64,000 nucleotides of DNA, taken from NCBI GenBank assembly GCA_030435675.1, contig CM059624.1, positions 7,836,769-7,900,768 of the forward strand, read 5' to 3'. The DNA is from Steinernema hermaphroditum (Eukaryota; Nematoda; Chromadorea; Rhabditida; Steinernematidae). The notes under the pieces are model-generated. The model saw nothing but the letters and a program-made list of their open reading frames with translations, was not told the origin of the DNA and searched no databases. Made by a program: the position numbers and the translations under genes. The stretch's first letter is position 1, and the number at the start of each line of letters is the position of its first letter. This document shows positions 13,301 through 23,535 of the stretch, piece after piece.

Positions 13301-16300
13301 TAGCGGAGTCGGCCGTTCCAGACCTCAAGGGCGAAGAAGGTGCCCGTCGTGGAGACGTTCTCCGCCGCCACGAGGAGCGTCGTCGAGCGGAGGAGCGTCC
13401 GGAACTTGAAGGAGAGTCGGAAGACGCCGTCCGGCATCAGTGGCGCCGTCGAGAAGGTCGCCAGGCCGGGCGTGGCGTCGAAAGAGACCGTATTGGACTT
13501 CGCCTTCCTGGAAGCACTGCAGCGGTGTCGTCGGGCGTCGCCCCGCGCCGTCTACCTGTTCTTGAGTCGCCGCGAGTCGTCCTTGGCCTCGCCCGAGTAC
13601 TCGGCCATCTTCTCCCTCATCGGACTGAGGACATCGAACTGGTTGAAGGTGAGCTTCGCCAGAAGTCCGTCGAAGAGGTCGGCGCCGACGCCATCTTCGC
13701 CGAAGGGCTCCGCCTCATGCTGTAGCGCATGCCCGCCCGCGATCTCGTCGATCAAGATTACGGTATCCGATGTGGGCAGGAAGTCTGCAAGAAGCGCAGA
13801 CGTCTTCGAGGGCGGTCCTACGACGACTTACAGCTGTGCTCCCATTTTCCGTCGATGAAGAAGAGAAGCTTCTCTCCCGTCCGCTTCACCCTTACCGTAT
13901 GCCACTCGTTGTCGTTGAGTCCGGCGCCCCAGGTGAAGACGTGGGAGCCGCCGCCGGCCTTCAGCGTCAGCTCCAAGCGTCCCTTTCGGAGGGCGACCGT
14001 CAGACGACCCCCCTTCCGGTTCCCCGCGGCCGTGTCCATCAGCACACCGTAGTCGTCCTTCGTCCGGAACTTGATCTCCACGCTCTCCGCCTCGCTCCGC
14101 AGCGGCCGCGGCACCGCCAGCACCGGGTAGTCCGACTCCCGCGATGCTCCCAGCGACACGAACGTCGGCTCTGAAGGCGGAAGCCCGCTACCGTAATCCA
14201 AGACGCGCGGACCTACCGACTCCGCAGGTGGGCCCCTCGAAGACCGTTCCGAAGCAGTCGCAGCGGAAGGAGTTGTGACCCGACTCGCAGCGGCCGAGGT
14301 TCTCGCATGGCGCGCCAGCGCAGAAGTCCGTCTTCACAACGGGACACCCCAGGGTGATCGCGCCAGGACTCGCGCCCGAGCTTCGACGTTGCTTGAGCTG
14401 TTCCTGGAAGGAGGCGGAGATCTTCGCGTTCATGCCGTTGATGCGGACGTTCTTTAGGCAGCCGCGGAAGCCGACGCGGAGGCCGGCGCTCCACACCGTC
14501 GAGGGGACCTCGAGGATAGGCCTCGGCGGCGTCGAGTTGTCGACGGGGAACCACGGCACGGCGCCCAAGTAGATCGGCTCGTCGATGATGAGGTTCGCCG
14601 AGACGCCGGGCGTCGAGAAGTCCGTTTTGAAGGCGTCGACGACGACGGAGCCGGAGCGCCCCACGCGTTCCATCATCACGCTGTGCCAGCTGGCGCCATC
14701 GTTCACCTTCTTCGCCGTCGTCTGAGGAGCGCCGAGGATCAGACGACCGGGAAGGGGCTCACCTGGAGGCGGACGTGACCGGAGCCGAGGTTGATGATCA
14801 TGAAAAGGTGGCCGTCGATGAGCTCGAAGGCGATGTAGTCGACGCTCCGGTTGCCTTCCACCTTGGTTCCGTGATAGAGAATGAGGCCATCCGGCTCCGA
14901 CGTCCGGAATTGGAACCCTGGGGTACGGTAGAGGGAATGGGTTCAGCGGGGCGTACCTAGACTTCCGCTGGAGAGGGAGTTCCACTTGGGGAGGGTGACG
15001 AAGTCCTGACCGGAGTTGAAGGAGAGGATGTCGGGCGGGAGGGAGGGGCTGGAGCAGGCGAAGGAGAGGTCGCCGCCTGTGCGGATCACCGACTGGCCGA
15101 AGCCCTGGTCGGCGAGGTCGATCAGGTCCAGAAACTGCGCGTCGGCTTCGTACTTGATCTGGCCCATGCAGCCCCGGAACTGGGGCTTGTCCACCTCGAG
15201 GTAGGCGCGGCCGCTGGGAACGCCGCCGACGAAGGCGAAGGAGTTGGTGAAGAAGTCGAAATTGGCGGCGTTCTGCTTGACCTCGTCGCGGACGCCGTCG
15301 ACGGCGACGGCCATCTGAAGCGACACGTTGGGGCGTCTGAGGAGGTCGGAGGCAAGCAAGGCAGTGAGAAGTTAAAGAAAGGTTAAAAGAAGCCCGTGCA
15401 TCGAAGGGTGCGCGTTCCGCTCCGAGAGCCCGCATGCGTCTCCCCATGCCCTACGGGACTGTGCGCCGCACTCCAAACCGAGTTTAAGACGAAACGACAA
15501 AGAGTTTAAACGAAGCAATCGGCTCGATCTCAACTTACTCCGACTGTCGAGTACTTGGTCGAGCTCTGCAGCGAGAGAATCAGAATTTAGTGAGGGAGGG
15601 CGGAGGGAACGAAGTTTAAAACGGTGAGGCCGAAGCCGGCCGGCTCACTTACCGTAACCACGTCCCGGTAGACGACCACGTGATGCCAGTGGTCGTCATC
15701 GAAGCGGCCGGAGCCCGCATTGAACATCCGGATGAAGCGCTTGTCGGTACCGAAGACCTTCGACGTCGCCAGAAGAACGCCCTTGTCCAGCGAGATCTCC
15801 ACGTAGTTCTGAAAGGGTCGGGTCCCGACGCGCCTTGCCTGATACTCACGGATTGATCGCCCGCGATGAAGAGGAGCGCGCTAGGGTGCACCGTCTTGAA
15901 GGCCAGGCTTATGTTTTCGCTGCGGGACCGCACGACGGCCGAGGAGTTCGCGACGACGTCGTAGCCAAGCCACTCGTTGCCGAAGAAGGACAGCACCGAG
16001 TTGTTCTTCGCTGCAAAGGATACGGTAGGGGTCTCGGTCAGGGACACTCACGGGTCTCGCAGTTCCTTCCCTGCAGGTTGGTGGGGGTGCAGTCGCACTT
16101 CGGGCCGTCGTTGGTACTGTAGCAGCGGCCCCCGTTCTGGCAGACGGGCTCGTGGCTACAGTAGTCGTCGTCGGTGTGTCTCGTGCCCTTCGAGTCGATC
16201 AGCTGGGGAGAACTCACGCCTAAGGGTACGGTAGTACGCGTAGCCAGGGTACGGTACCTTGAGGGTAGAGCCGATATATGAGGTTCTTGACGCTGCCGGC

Positions 16301-17546
16301 GAATCGTTTTGTGTGTCTTCGGAGGGGAGAGGACATCGAGTTCAAGAGGTGAATGTCCTGAAGCGACCGTATAGGGCTGCGCGCTCTAATTCGGTCTCTC
16401 CTAGGTGTGCACTTCAAAAAGAACTTCGAGTCCCTGTGTGGCTTCCCCCTAAAGCCCCTGATCAGCACCCTGGGTCCTAGGGCGAAGTTTTCGGGCATTC
16501 CCCTGATGGCGCCACACGCGGGGTGCAGTCCTGGCCCTCCAGGCGCAGCGCTGATTAATGATCGCTCGTTGGGAAGTGATAAATGGTATTATTTGAGGCG
16601 CATCCATCGCCCGCGCGCCCGAAATGAAGTGAAAAAACGTTACTTTTGGGACGCCGCCGACGAAAACATCCGAATTGGTGCGCAGATTGCCGAAGATAAA
16701 GCTCTGCTGCTGGAGGATCTTGAACACTACCGTATCGTCCAACTGCAGCTTCACGTTCTCCCAGGCCTAAAGACCACGGTCGGACGGGTGGGTCCCGCGA
16801 CGACGCACCTGGAAGAGCACGAAGCGGTGCCATTTGTTGTCGTTGACCGCCACGTCGTCCACCCGTATCGTAATCACAGATCTGATCGGTGCCAAGTCGT
16901 TCGAGTCGTCCCCTAACCTGAAAGGAGTACGGTAGAGGGCCATTAAGGACATCGTTATCTCGGCGGCGAAATTATGCGTTCCGGGGGCGATAAATCCGGA
17001 AGTGGGCATTATGGTGATTAAAAATGGATTCACAAGTGGGGGTTTGGGTCCCTTCGATGGCACCTTTCGACGTGATTAGAATTTGTTTGCCTCGGACCGG
17101 GCCAGCGGAGCATCACAAATCGCTTTGTTTTCGGCTCTGTTTCAGCGTCGATCGATCGCCAGGCGCTGTTTACCTGAAGTCGAGTTGGATTCGGCCGTCG
17201 GATATGGTCAGTGCGTAGAAGTTTCCGTTGACGCCGCCGTCGTCCGTGTAGAAGAGGAGCGCGTTTGATTGACGCGTGCGGAAATCGAAACTCAACTCGT
17301 TCTCGAACGTGTGCGCCCATTTGGGGAATCTAAACGAGCGATTTCAATTAGTCGAAGAAAGGCCCCCGGGGAGGGTCCGGGAAGTGTCCTCTAATGCGGT
17401 TATGCCCGCACGGACCTTGCATATGAATCTGGGGACCCGGAGAGTATCACAGCTTGCACGGGCGAAGTGCACAGAAGCAGCAGAAGCGAGAGCAGCCTCC
17501 AGAGGGGACCACCCACGAAGGCGGACGGCATCGTCGACGGAGACAT
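1386..17546 (-). CDS. nrx-1: Alpha-neurexin, synaptic adhesion receptor
   Basis: Presynaptic adhesion protein that binds neuroligin-type partners. Exons, 5' to 3': 17546-17416, 17329-17174, 16917-16809, 16766-16644, 16357-16258, 16219-16052, 16010-15850, 15808-15653, (15565-15539), 15314-14957, 14917-14763, 14721-14217, 14170-13832, 13784-13556, 13507-13195, 13156-12859, 12813-12694, 12651-12470, 12317-12146, 12102-11911, 9887-9775, 6608-6500, 3479-3333, 3047-2436, 2006-1876, 1832-1386. All join in phase, giving about 1841 residues. Domains by residue: signal peptide 1-32, LNS1 to ~215, EGF1 ~225-262, LNS2 to ~455, LNS3 to ~650, EGF2 ~667-706, LNS4 to ~890, LNS5 to ~1100, EGF3 ~1105-1140, LNS6 to ~1322, acidic linker, Ser/Thr/Pro stalk ~1446-1649, TM ~1704-1726, and a tail ending KEWYV, a PDZ ligand. 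The start was chosen because that ATG opens the signal peptide (LLSLLLLLCTSPVQA). Domain order and the C-terminus are diagnostic. Exact ends of the stalk exons are less certain than the LNS exons. Confidence 0.93.
2436..3047 (-). other. nrx-1: Neurexin Ser/Thr/Pro-rich stalk exon
   Basis: One long 612-nt exon encodes a mucin-like juxtamembrane stalk of about 204 residues. It has poly-Ser runs, Thr runs (TTTTVSTTTSATTKAST), and an acidic patch (FYEDEEDEI). Such stalks are usually O-glycosylated; here that is inferred from composition. The exon contains at least six TACNGTA palindromes inside coding sequence, read as DTVP, TTVS or DYGS. It could hide additional short in-frame introns. Confidence 0.7.
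3333..3501 (-). other. nrx-1: Neurexin linker exon with possible internal start for a short isoform
   Basis: The exon 3479-3333 enters in phase 1 through the acceptor CGACTACAG. Immediately upstream, inside the intron, an ATG at 3501-3499 opens a frame continuous with the exon (MATSTTTVRPP...). A transcript starting in the 3-kb intron could therefore make a short neurexin with linker, stalk, TM and tail but no LNS domains. C. elegans is known to make a short gamma-neurexin. No promoter or signal peptide is visible for it here. Confidence 0.35.
3480..6499 (-). other. nrx-1: Large neurexin intron
   Basis: About 3 kb between the exons 6608-6500 and 3479-3333. No further exon in phase was recognised on either strand. 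It is a plausible site for an internal promoter or regulatory elements. Confidence 0.6.
6609..9774 (-). other. nrx-1: Large neurexin intron with a transposon
   Basis: About 3.2 kb, AT-richer than the LNS exons. It contains the hAT-type element at 8712-9003. Nothing else was identified apart from low-complexity A/T runs around 8400-8590. Confidence 0.6.
8712..9003. mobile_element. Non-autonomous hAT-type MITE
   Basis: A 292-bp element is bounded by perfect 13-bp terminal inverted repeats, CAGGGCTGTGCGA on the left and TCGCACAGCCCTG on the right. It is flanked by a perfect 8-bp target-site duplication ATACGAAG (8704-8711 and 9004-9011). An 8-bp duplication and CAGGG termini are hallmarks of the hAT superfamily. 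Copies of the AGTTTTGAG word are clustered near both ends, as expected for transposase binding sites. It has no coding capacity, so it must have been moved in trans. Confidence 0.9.
9888..11910 (-). other. nrx-1: Large neurexin intron
   Basis: About 2 kb between the last LNS6 exon and the linker exon at 9775-9887. No coding segment was recognised. One TACGGTA near 11423. Confidence 0.6.
15539..15565 (-). other. nrx-1: Candidate neurexin micro-exon at splice site 2
   Basis: A 27-nt segment encoding SSTKYSTVG lies between a CTGCAG acceptor and a strong GTAAGTTGAG donor. It is phase 0 on both sides and sits between WHHVVVYRDVVT and the MAVAVDG strand of LNS2. That is the position of the alternatively spliced insert SS2 in vertebrate neurexins. 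The downstream exon must then start at 15314 to keep phase. An alternative 11-nt version joined to an acceptor 22 nt further upstream would also keep frame. Confidence 0.55.
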
Positions 17547-20500
17547 CAGTCGACCATAGCGGAGGCGAAGCCGAGTTCAGCGGCTCTGGCCCTCGGAGAC
17601 ACACCTGAGTCGCATCTTCTTATGCAAAGTGCCTCTGAGGAATTGGATTATTCGAAGTTGAGTCACTATAGAAACAGGGGCATCGCGACGCGTCTTCTCG
17701 AGGGGGGCGGAAGAAGCAGCGGGTTTCAAACGTTTGTTATGGACGATCAATCACGACGAGTGAGCGAAGTCGACAAGTCGGGATTATGCAAATGTGGGAG
17801 GGGAAGAAGTTGGCCAAATGGCGCCGGGACACGCGATCCGGGCCGGTGAGTGGCACCGCCACCGGAGAAGTACAAAACGAGCAGGAGGGGAGGAGAGGAC
17901 GATCGTCCCCCCACGTCAATCGGAGTCAAATTGGGCTAATTCGCCGGCGGCACGAAAGTGACGAAGGCACTTCGGAGGGCGGCGCCTCAGACGTCCTTCT
18001 CGGTTCCTCATTTGCATATCTGCAGATCTTCAAAACACCCCCTTCGCTGTAATCACGTCATTATGTATCTCGGCACTTAGTCGGGATTAAAAGGCCCGAA
18101 GCCGCTAAGTCGTCTGAGGAAGCGGAGGAGGCGATCGCCGACGTCACCGCCAATCAGATCGGAGCCTCGAGGGCCGTGGGAACGCGGCTGCAGGCTGCAA
18201 CAAGTTGCGAATTGATTCGCCCCTTTGTGGCCTAATGAGCGCGGCTACAGAGCGCAGCCGTAGTCCTCGGAAGACGAAGACGGCGACAAAAGACGCCCCT
18301 GGCGACGCCGACAGTCGCCAGGGCGTCTCCGAGGAGAACGCCTCGGCAACTCGACTCTCGAGCGCGCCTAATGCAATAATCGGGACCGAATCCCCTGTTC
18401 CGTCCGGGGAACACCTCCGGAGGCGCTCTCACGCATCAGCTGTTTGTTGACAAACAATTACTCGAGTTCCCCGCGATGGCCCAGTTTATCTAATATTCGC
18501 GCCCGAATTGCGCCGCGTCCCGCCGGGCCGAACCGGCGTTCCGGCGGGCGGAAAAAACAGATCGCCGATCGCGATAACACCCGGGCGACGCTAATTAAAG
18601 AAGCGGGTAAGGTGGCGTCTCCAAGGGGGCTCAGAAGCCTCGGGAGTCCTCCGGGTGCACGCTTTCCGCGCTGTCGGAACGACTGAATTGATGCGAAACG
18701 CGGACTTTAGGATCTGTCACGAGGCATACCAAAGAACCTCCTGGGGATCGGAGCGGGCCGGAGCCGAAATCGCGCAAACACGTGGCGAGCAGGCTTACGG
18801 GCTCCGCGTCCGAAGGGGAAGCTATTAAAAGGTGTCGGACGAAGCGCCCGAAGAAACCCTAATGCGCCCCGATGAAAACAAATTAAGGCGTATGTAGAAT
18901 CCGTTTCCGGGCAGAGGAGGAGATGATTCCGGTCGTCGAAGACGTCACTCCCGGTGGAATCGCGTTCGATGGCACGTAAACGCCGATTAGTCACTGGACA
19001 GATTTGCGAAACAGTTGAAAACAAGAGGGGCGCGGCGGAGGAAGCGGCGGAGCCGGAGTCGTCGGGATCCCCTCGGGGGAGCGGAAGAACTTTTCGAGAT
19101 ATAAATCATCCGGCCGATATCACTACTTGTGAGGACGACAACTCCGGCTACTGGAGGCACTTTGATACGCGTCCGGAGACTCCCTACAGAAGGGACCCTC
19201 GGAGAGGTCGCCGTCTTCGGGCCAAACTCGTAAGGACTCGACTCCTCGCGGCCCTCCAAAAACAAAACAATTAAAATTTCGTCGCGTGCAGCTCTAATAT
19301 GCTCCCGGAAGCGGCATCGGGCGTCTTCGGGGCCCGGGCGGAGTCTCCCCGGACCCCGGCCACTCGAGGATTCCCGCGTAATTGCCTCTGCCCTTTGGCG
19401 ACGTCAGATGCCCTCGGCGTCTGCTCCTCGGCTCCAAAGTGCGCGGCACTGCAGAAGAAAACAATTTGAACACCGCCCGATTGGATTATGCGAAAATAAA
19501 TTCCTGTGAGGGGACGCGGCGACCCGATCCACTCAATTTCTGTTTTCGGACTATACCACTCCGTCGCCGTAGGCAATTAGCCTGCAGAAAACATTTTGAA
19601 AACCGGCTCCGAGTGGGCGGCGGAGGTTCCCGACCCCGGGTTCCTCCGGGCATCCCGGAGGGGACAATGGTGCCCTAATTGCCCGCCCCGGCGAAAGTCG
19701 CTCAGATTATGACATGAGATTGTTGCGCGTTTAGCGCTCCCCGCGTGTTCATAGGCACTTCCCCAGGGAGATAATCACATTCGGCAACACGCGAGCGCTC
19801 CGAGGCGCCTCAGTGGCCGCGTCCTAATCGGCGCTCCGAATCTTGGAGGTCTACCACCCATGATCCCCTCCAGACGCTCTCACGATTCTGTAAACAATCG
19901 GAAGTGGGAGCTGCTACTTTTTTTGAAACGATGCCGTGAGAAATCTCGGCTTTCTCCTCTCCTAATTCGTCTGACAACAAAAAAAGTTCTGGACAAAGAG
20001 GACTGACGGATGAGTCGAAAAAATCGGAACTCTGATAAGGGTTCACTGCGCGCAAGTTGGCGTCACGCGTGGGTTCGTAGCTGCCCTTCGACACAAGGGT
20101 TTCCGATTATCTCGCTCCTAGCGATTTTCCCTCTGCACTTTGCAAATGAGAATCGTGTAGGACTTCAACATTAAAACGTCACCGTCGATGGATCAACGCG
20201 GAATAAAATATGATAAGTGCGCCATTTCATAAAGTGACATAGAACCATGAAAGAGTTATTGCACTGGAGCGGTACACGATTTATTTCAGCTACTTAACAG
20301 AAGTCGTCACTCTGACAAGTCATCCTGTCACTCCTTTCGCCACGAAGTGACGCCCAGATGCAGCATGCCGACTTCTTGTTTACGCCCTTCCCTATTCTAC
20401 GTATTTATACGATTATACGTTTATGTGGTAGACAGCACTTACACGAAGGCAGTAGGAACAGGTGGAGTCAACACCGTTGCTGAATTATCTTGGCTAGACA

Positions 20501-20776
20501 CCTTCGTGTTCTTCTTATCAAGCGAATTCTCCCTAGAGTTTCCCTCAAATTTCCCTCGGACAGGCGGGTCCTTTCCAGTCACTAAGTTTTCTTCACCTTT
20601 CGTCACAGTTTCCCGACCTTTCTTTGACTTTTTATACTTCCATCGATTCCTAAATTCACAATGGATGTTTTGTGGACGTAATATGAACTGGGCATTTAAA
20701 CTCAGAGCGACGGGCGACGGGGTGTTTGAACTCGTTGCTTGCCGCCGTGAATTTGAATGCAGCCTCGAATCAACAC
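17547..20776. other. Intergenic region upstream of neurexin
   Basis: About 3.2 kb between the neurexin start and the 3' end of the GSK-3-like kinase. No gene was recognised. It should contain the neurexin promoter. It has several TAATTA-type cores and a GC-rich hairpin at 18291-18328. Confidence 0.55.
18291..18328. repeat. GC-rich inverted repeat (hairpin)
   Basis: AGACGCCCCTGGCGAC pairs with GTCGCCAGGGCGTCT across a 7-nt loop: a 15-bp stem with one bulged base. An outer CCTCGG/CCGAGG pair (18265-18270 and 18329-18334) could extend it across an internal loop. The stem is short for a miRNA precursor. Confidence 0.55.
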
Positions 20777-21961
20777 CTACTTCAGCAATTGAATGTCTTC
20801 GCTAGTGATGATCAAAGAAATCAGACGGCCGTTTTCACGCCGCTTGCCCGGAACGAGGATGTCGTGGAAGAACGAATCGAGCAGGAGCTCTTTACCGCAT
20901 AAGCGATATTTCGGACGGTACACAAGGATTCGTTGAACGAACTGGACACATTCAGGAGGCGCATGAGGCAGAAGACGGCGGAATCCCAGTGGCCTGATGC
21001 GTTCACCTTGGAGGCGAACTGGAGCCTTCATAGCGTAAACTTCTTCCTCGTCCGGAGATCCGATGGTGTTCATTATTCGTGTCAGCTGGTCTTTTGGACA
21101 ACTTCCTAAAACATTGCTGTTAAACACGACTTCTGCTAAGCATTTACCAGGAAAGAGAACACTTCCTCGGATCATCTCTCCTACAACACAACCAGCCGAC
21201 CAGACATCTACTGTAGTTGAGTAGTGGGTGGCTTCAAACAAGAGTTCAGGAGGTCGGTAGAAGCGCGTAACCTGATAGGCCGTTGATTCCATGTTCGGCT
21301 TTATGATCTTCGCAGAACCAAAGTCACCGATCTTCAAAACGCCCGTGACTGGCTCGATCAGGAGGTTCTGTAGACGGAAATTAAAATAGGATAAAACATC
21401 AACAAAAACCTGTGGTTTTATATCGCGATGAACAATTCTTCGTTTAGACAAGTAGTAGAGACCGTTAAAGAGTTGCCACGTGTATACTTTAACATCTGTG
21501 AGGTTCAGCTGTGGAGGACCAATGTCTTTGATGAGGACAGCAAGGGTGGCAGGTATGAAGGCGAACACCATGCTCTCGCAAATCTGAAATACTTAGCGGT
21601 CAGTACCCTAGATAACGATGAACTGACTCTGTTGTCGGGACCCGAGGTCTGGAAGGTGAACAGCACCTCAATGATGTTTTTATGGTGTTCACGGGTGATC
21701 CTCATCAGCATCAATAGTTCAAGGTTCTTATGAGATCCCGCGCTCTCCGGCCATGTTTTCTTCAACGCGATTTCCCTCGCTGGACCAGGTCCTATCAGAG
21801 TTCCGCGGTACACATTACTAAACACGCCTGTCGAATGTAAGCGAAGATTCGCCATTTTCAGCTAAAAGAAAAGTTGGAAAGAAGTAGACGCGGTTCACCT
21901 TTACGGCTGTCTTCTCTGGAAGCTGGAACGCCTCGTACTCTCGAATCTGTTCCTCCATCAT
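20777..21961 (-). CDS. Divergent GSK-3-like serine/threonine kinase
   Basis: Exons 21961-21899, 21861-21628, 21583-21410, 21367-21148 and 21105-20777 join in phase and give 339 residues. Kinase landmarks in order: degenerate Gly loop (GVFSNVYRG), ATP lysine in EIALKK, HRDIKPQNLL, DFGSAK, the activation-loop tyrosine in TAYQVTRFYRPPELL, and DVWSAGCVVGEM. This is the GSK-3/shaggy signature. The GSK-3 priming-phosphate pocket uses three basic residues (R96, R180, K205 in human GSK-3beta). The last two are kept, but the R96 position (KNREL in human) is Leu here (KNLEL), so primed-substrate preference may be lost. The start is the first of two tandem ATGs; an upstream extension is possible. It lies 284 nt downstream of the GSKIP-like gene on the same strand. 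Nematodes have expanded GSK-3-like kinases expressed in the germ line; this may be one. Confidence 0.85.
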
Positions 21962-22245
21962 GGGTTTTGGCGGCGACGGCACCGCAGGGTCGCAGTCCGC
22001 CCAACCAAATCCAAACGCAGCAACACCTTGACGGTACGACCTATGTCGACCGTTCAACGTCGAATTCGCAGAGAAAATGACCGAAGCAGCACTCGGCCCA
22101 ACAGCCCCACCGGCTAAACTGTCTAATCGTCGGTCTGTCTGTTTCCACACAGTGAATGCGCGAACCCTCCAAAAGGCCAAATCATACAGTACACCAGGAT
22201 TCAATAAATAATATGTACATGAAATTACAAAAGCGGAGTAAGACT

Positions 22246-22761
22246 TCAAGCATCCCCGCCGCTTTGACTCCACAGTTCCTCGCCTTTGTTATCCATCAAG
22301 GCCTGGAACTTCATAAGTCTTTCCGACACTGCTTCATTGAATTTTTCGTAGTATTTCGGAGAAACGACTCCCAGGAAGCTCTCCAAAGACTCGTAATACT
22401 GCGCTTGCTCTGTGGCATTATCGGGGTCGTGGTTTTCTGTGGTTTGGCGAAATCCGCGATCGGACATTTCGATGATAAAGGAGCGACCTGAGAGTGTGCT
22501 GATGAGAGATGTTCACTACAAGAGCCACATACCTTCCAAGGTAGTGACATTTATCAGCAGGAAATGGGGAGGAAAAATCTTCCCAATCGAGATACATTCT
22601 ACGAAAGGAGTCACGTCCTTAACAGCCACAGCAGCCTCCTCCAGAAGCCACTTCCCACCGGGCGTCAGGAAACTCCCTCTCTCCCCGCTTGTTTCTTCTC
22701 CTGTCGACTCCTCGGCGTCGTCGACCTCCCGGTTGCTTGGATACAAGCACGGGGAAGACAT
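22246..22761 (-). CDS. GSKIP-family protein (GSK-3-interacting domain)
   Basis: Exons 22761-22533 and 22487-22246 give 156 residues. The order of conserved elements matches the GSKIP domain: an alpha-helical WLLEEAAVAVKDV segment, the strand INVTTLEGRSFIIEMSDRGF, then a C-terminal helix SPKYYEKFNEAVSERLMK. In mammals this domain binds GSK-3beta and inhibits or scaffolds it (with PKA in GSKIP). An acidic low-complexity N-terminus of about 30 residues (DDAEESTGEE) precedes it. An acceptor-like TTTCAG ends 6 nt before the ATG and could be a trans-splice site. The next gene downstream is a GSK-3-like kinase. Confidence 0.8.
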
Positions 22762-22767
22762 CACAGC

Positions 22768-22773
22768 CTGAAA
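22768..22773 (-). promoter_or_regulatory. Candidate spliced-leader acceptor for the GSKIP-like gene
   Basis: On the minus strand TTTCAG is followed by six bases and then the ATG. The preceding gene ends about 110 nt upstream, a spacing typical of SL2-type processing within nematode operons. Confidence 0.45.
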
Positions 22774-22871
22774 GAATCCGTTTACGCAGTCAAAAGTAGC
22801 AGAACCAAGAAAGACGCGCGCGTAATAATAGAGTGAACTCACGGTACTCGTTTCCACCGTAACCTCGCTGC

Positions 22872-23338
22872 TTAGCTGCAGCAGCTACGAATCTGTAGAA
22901 CACAGAAACTATCGAAATCTCCGAGAAAAGGTCTGATGGGTGCAGAACATTTCAGCGAAACAGCTGAGGGGACAATTGCCTCCAGTGAACAAGAGACGAA
23001 AAGATACAGTATGCTGCACCTAGCGTGGCACGGCGGTTCCACTCGGGAGCCTTAAAAGACAGGAGGCATCTCTTGTCGGCAAGCTCTCCGGCGGCCACAG
23101 GACACTTCGTCATCTCGCAGCCGTCCATGTCGTCACTGAAAGCGTCGTGGGGAGATCTGAATGGGCATCTGAAACTCAACGAACGGTGGGGCCTGGGAAG
23201 GGCCGACTGACCCTCAGTTCCGCAAGTGAAGTGGTGGAAGCGAGTGGCGGTGCTGTTGGGGAATGTGGAGGGATCCGTGCAGACCGAAAGCACAGAAACG
23301 GGGAGCAGAAGATAGAGGAGAGCCTTGGCCGACCACAT
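22872..23338 (-). CDS. Small secreted cysteine-rich protein, function unknown
   Basis: Exons 23338-23208, 23168-23020 and 22963-22872 join in phase (2, then 1) and give 123 residues. A clear signal peptide opens it (ALLYLLLPVSVLSV). The mature chain has about eleven cysteines, including FTCGTEGQC, CEMTKC and a final RSCCS. It has no membrane segment. The cysteine content and its neighbour suggest a Ly6/three-finger relative, but the hallmark CxxxxCN is absent, so I leave it unassigned. The first donor (CA|GTCGGC) was chosen by phase. An AG dinucleotide abuts the ATG, consistent with trans-splicing. Confidence 0.6.
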
Positions 23339-23535
23339 CTCGAGATTCGACGCTGCGAAGTGACAGATCGGAGATCCGCTGGGCCGCTGAAGATGGATCA
23401 CGGCGGCGGGGGGTGGCCCGCGGCATTCGAGCCATGCCTCTCATTACAACGAGCTCCATCGGACGTTCTGTCAGAAGTCAGACGATTTCAAAGCGGCGAC
23501 CACGTGTTCGTTCGAAAAGGTCAGCACCGAGATGT

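Noticed and set aside
18291..18328. Hairpin as a miRNA precursor
   Set aside because: The stem is only about 15 bp with a 7-nt loop, too short for a standard precursor.
20347..20805. 152-codon plus-strand open frame overlapping the 3' end of the GSK-3-like kinase
   Set aside because: Its right end is antisense to kinase coding sequence and the remainder shows no conserved motif.
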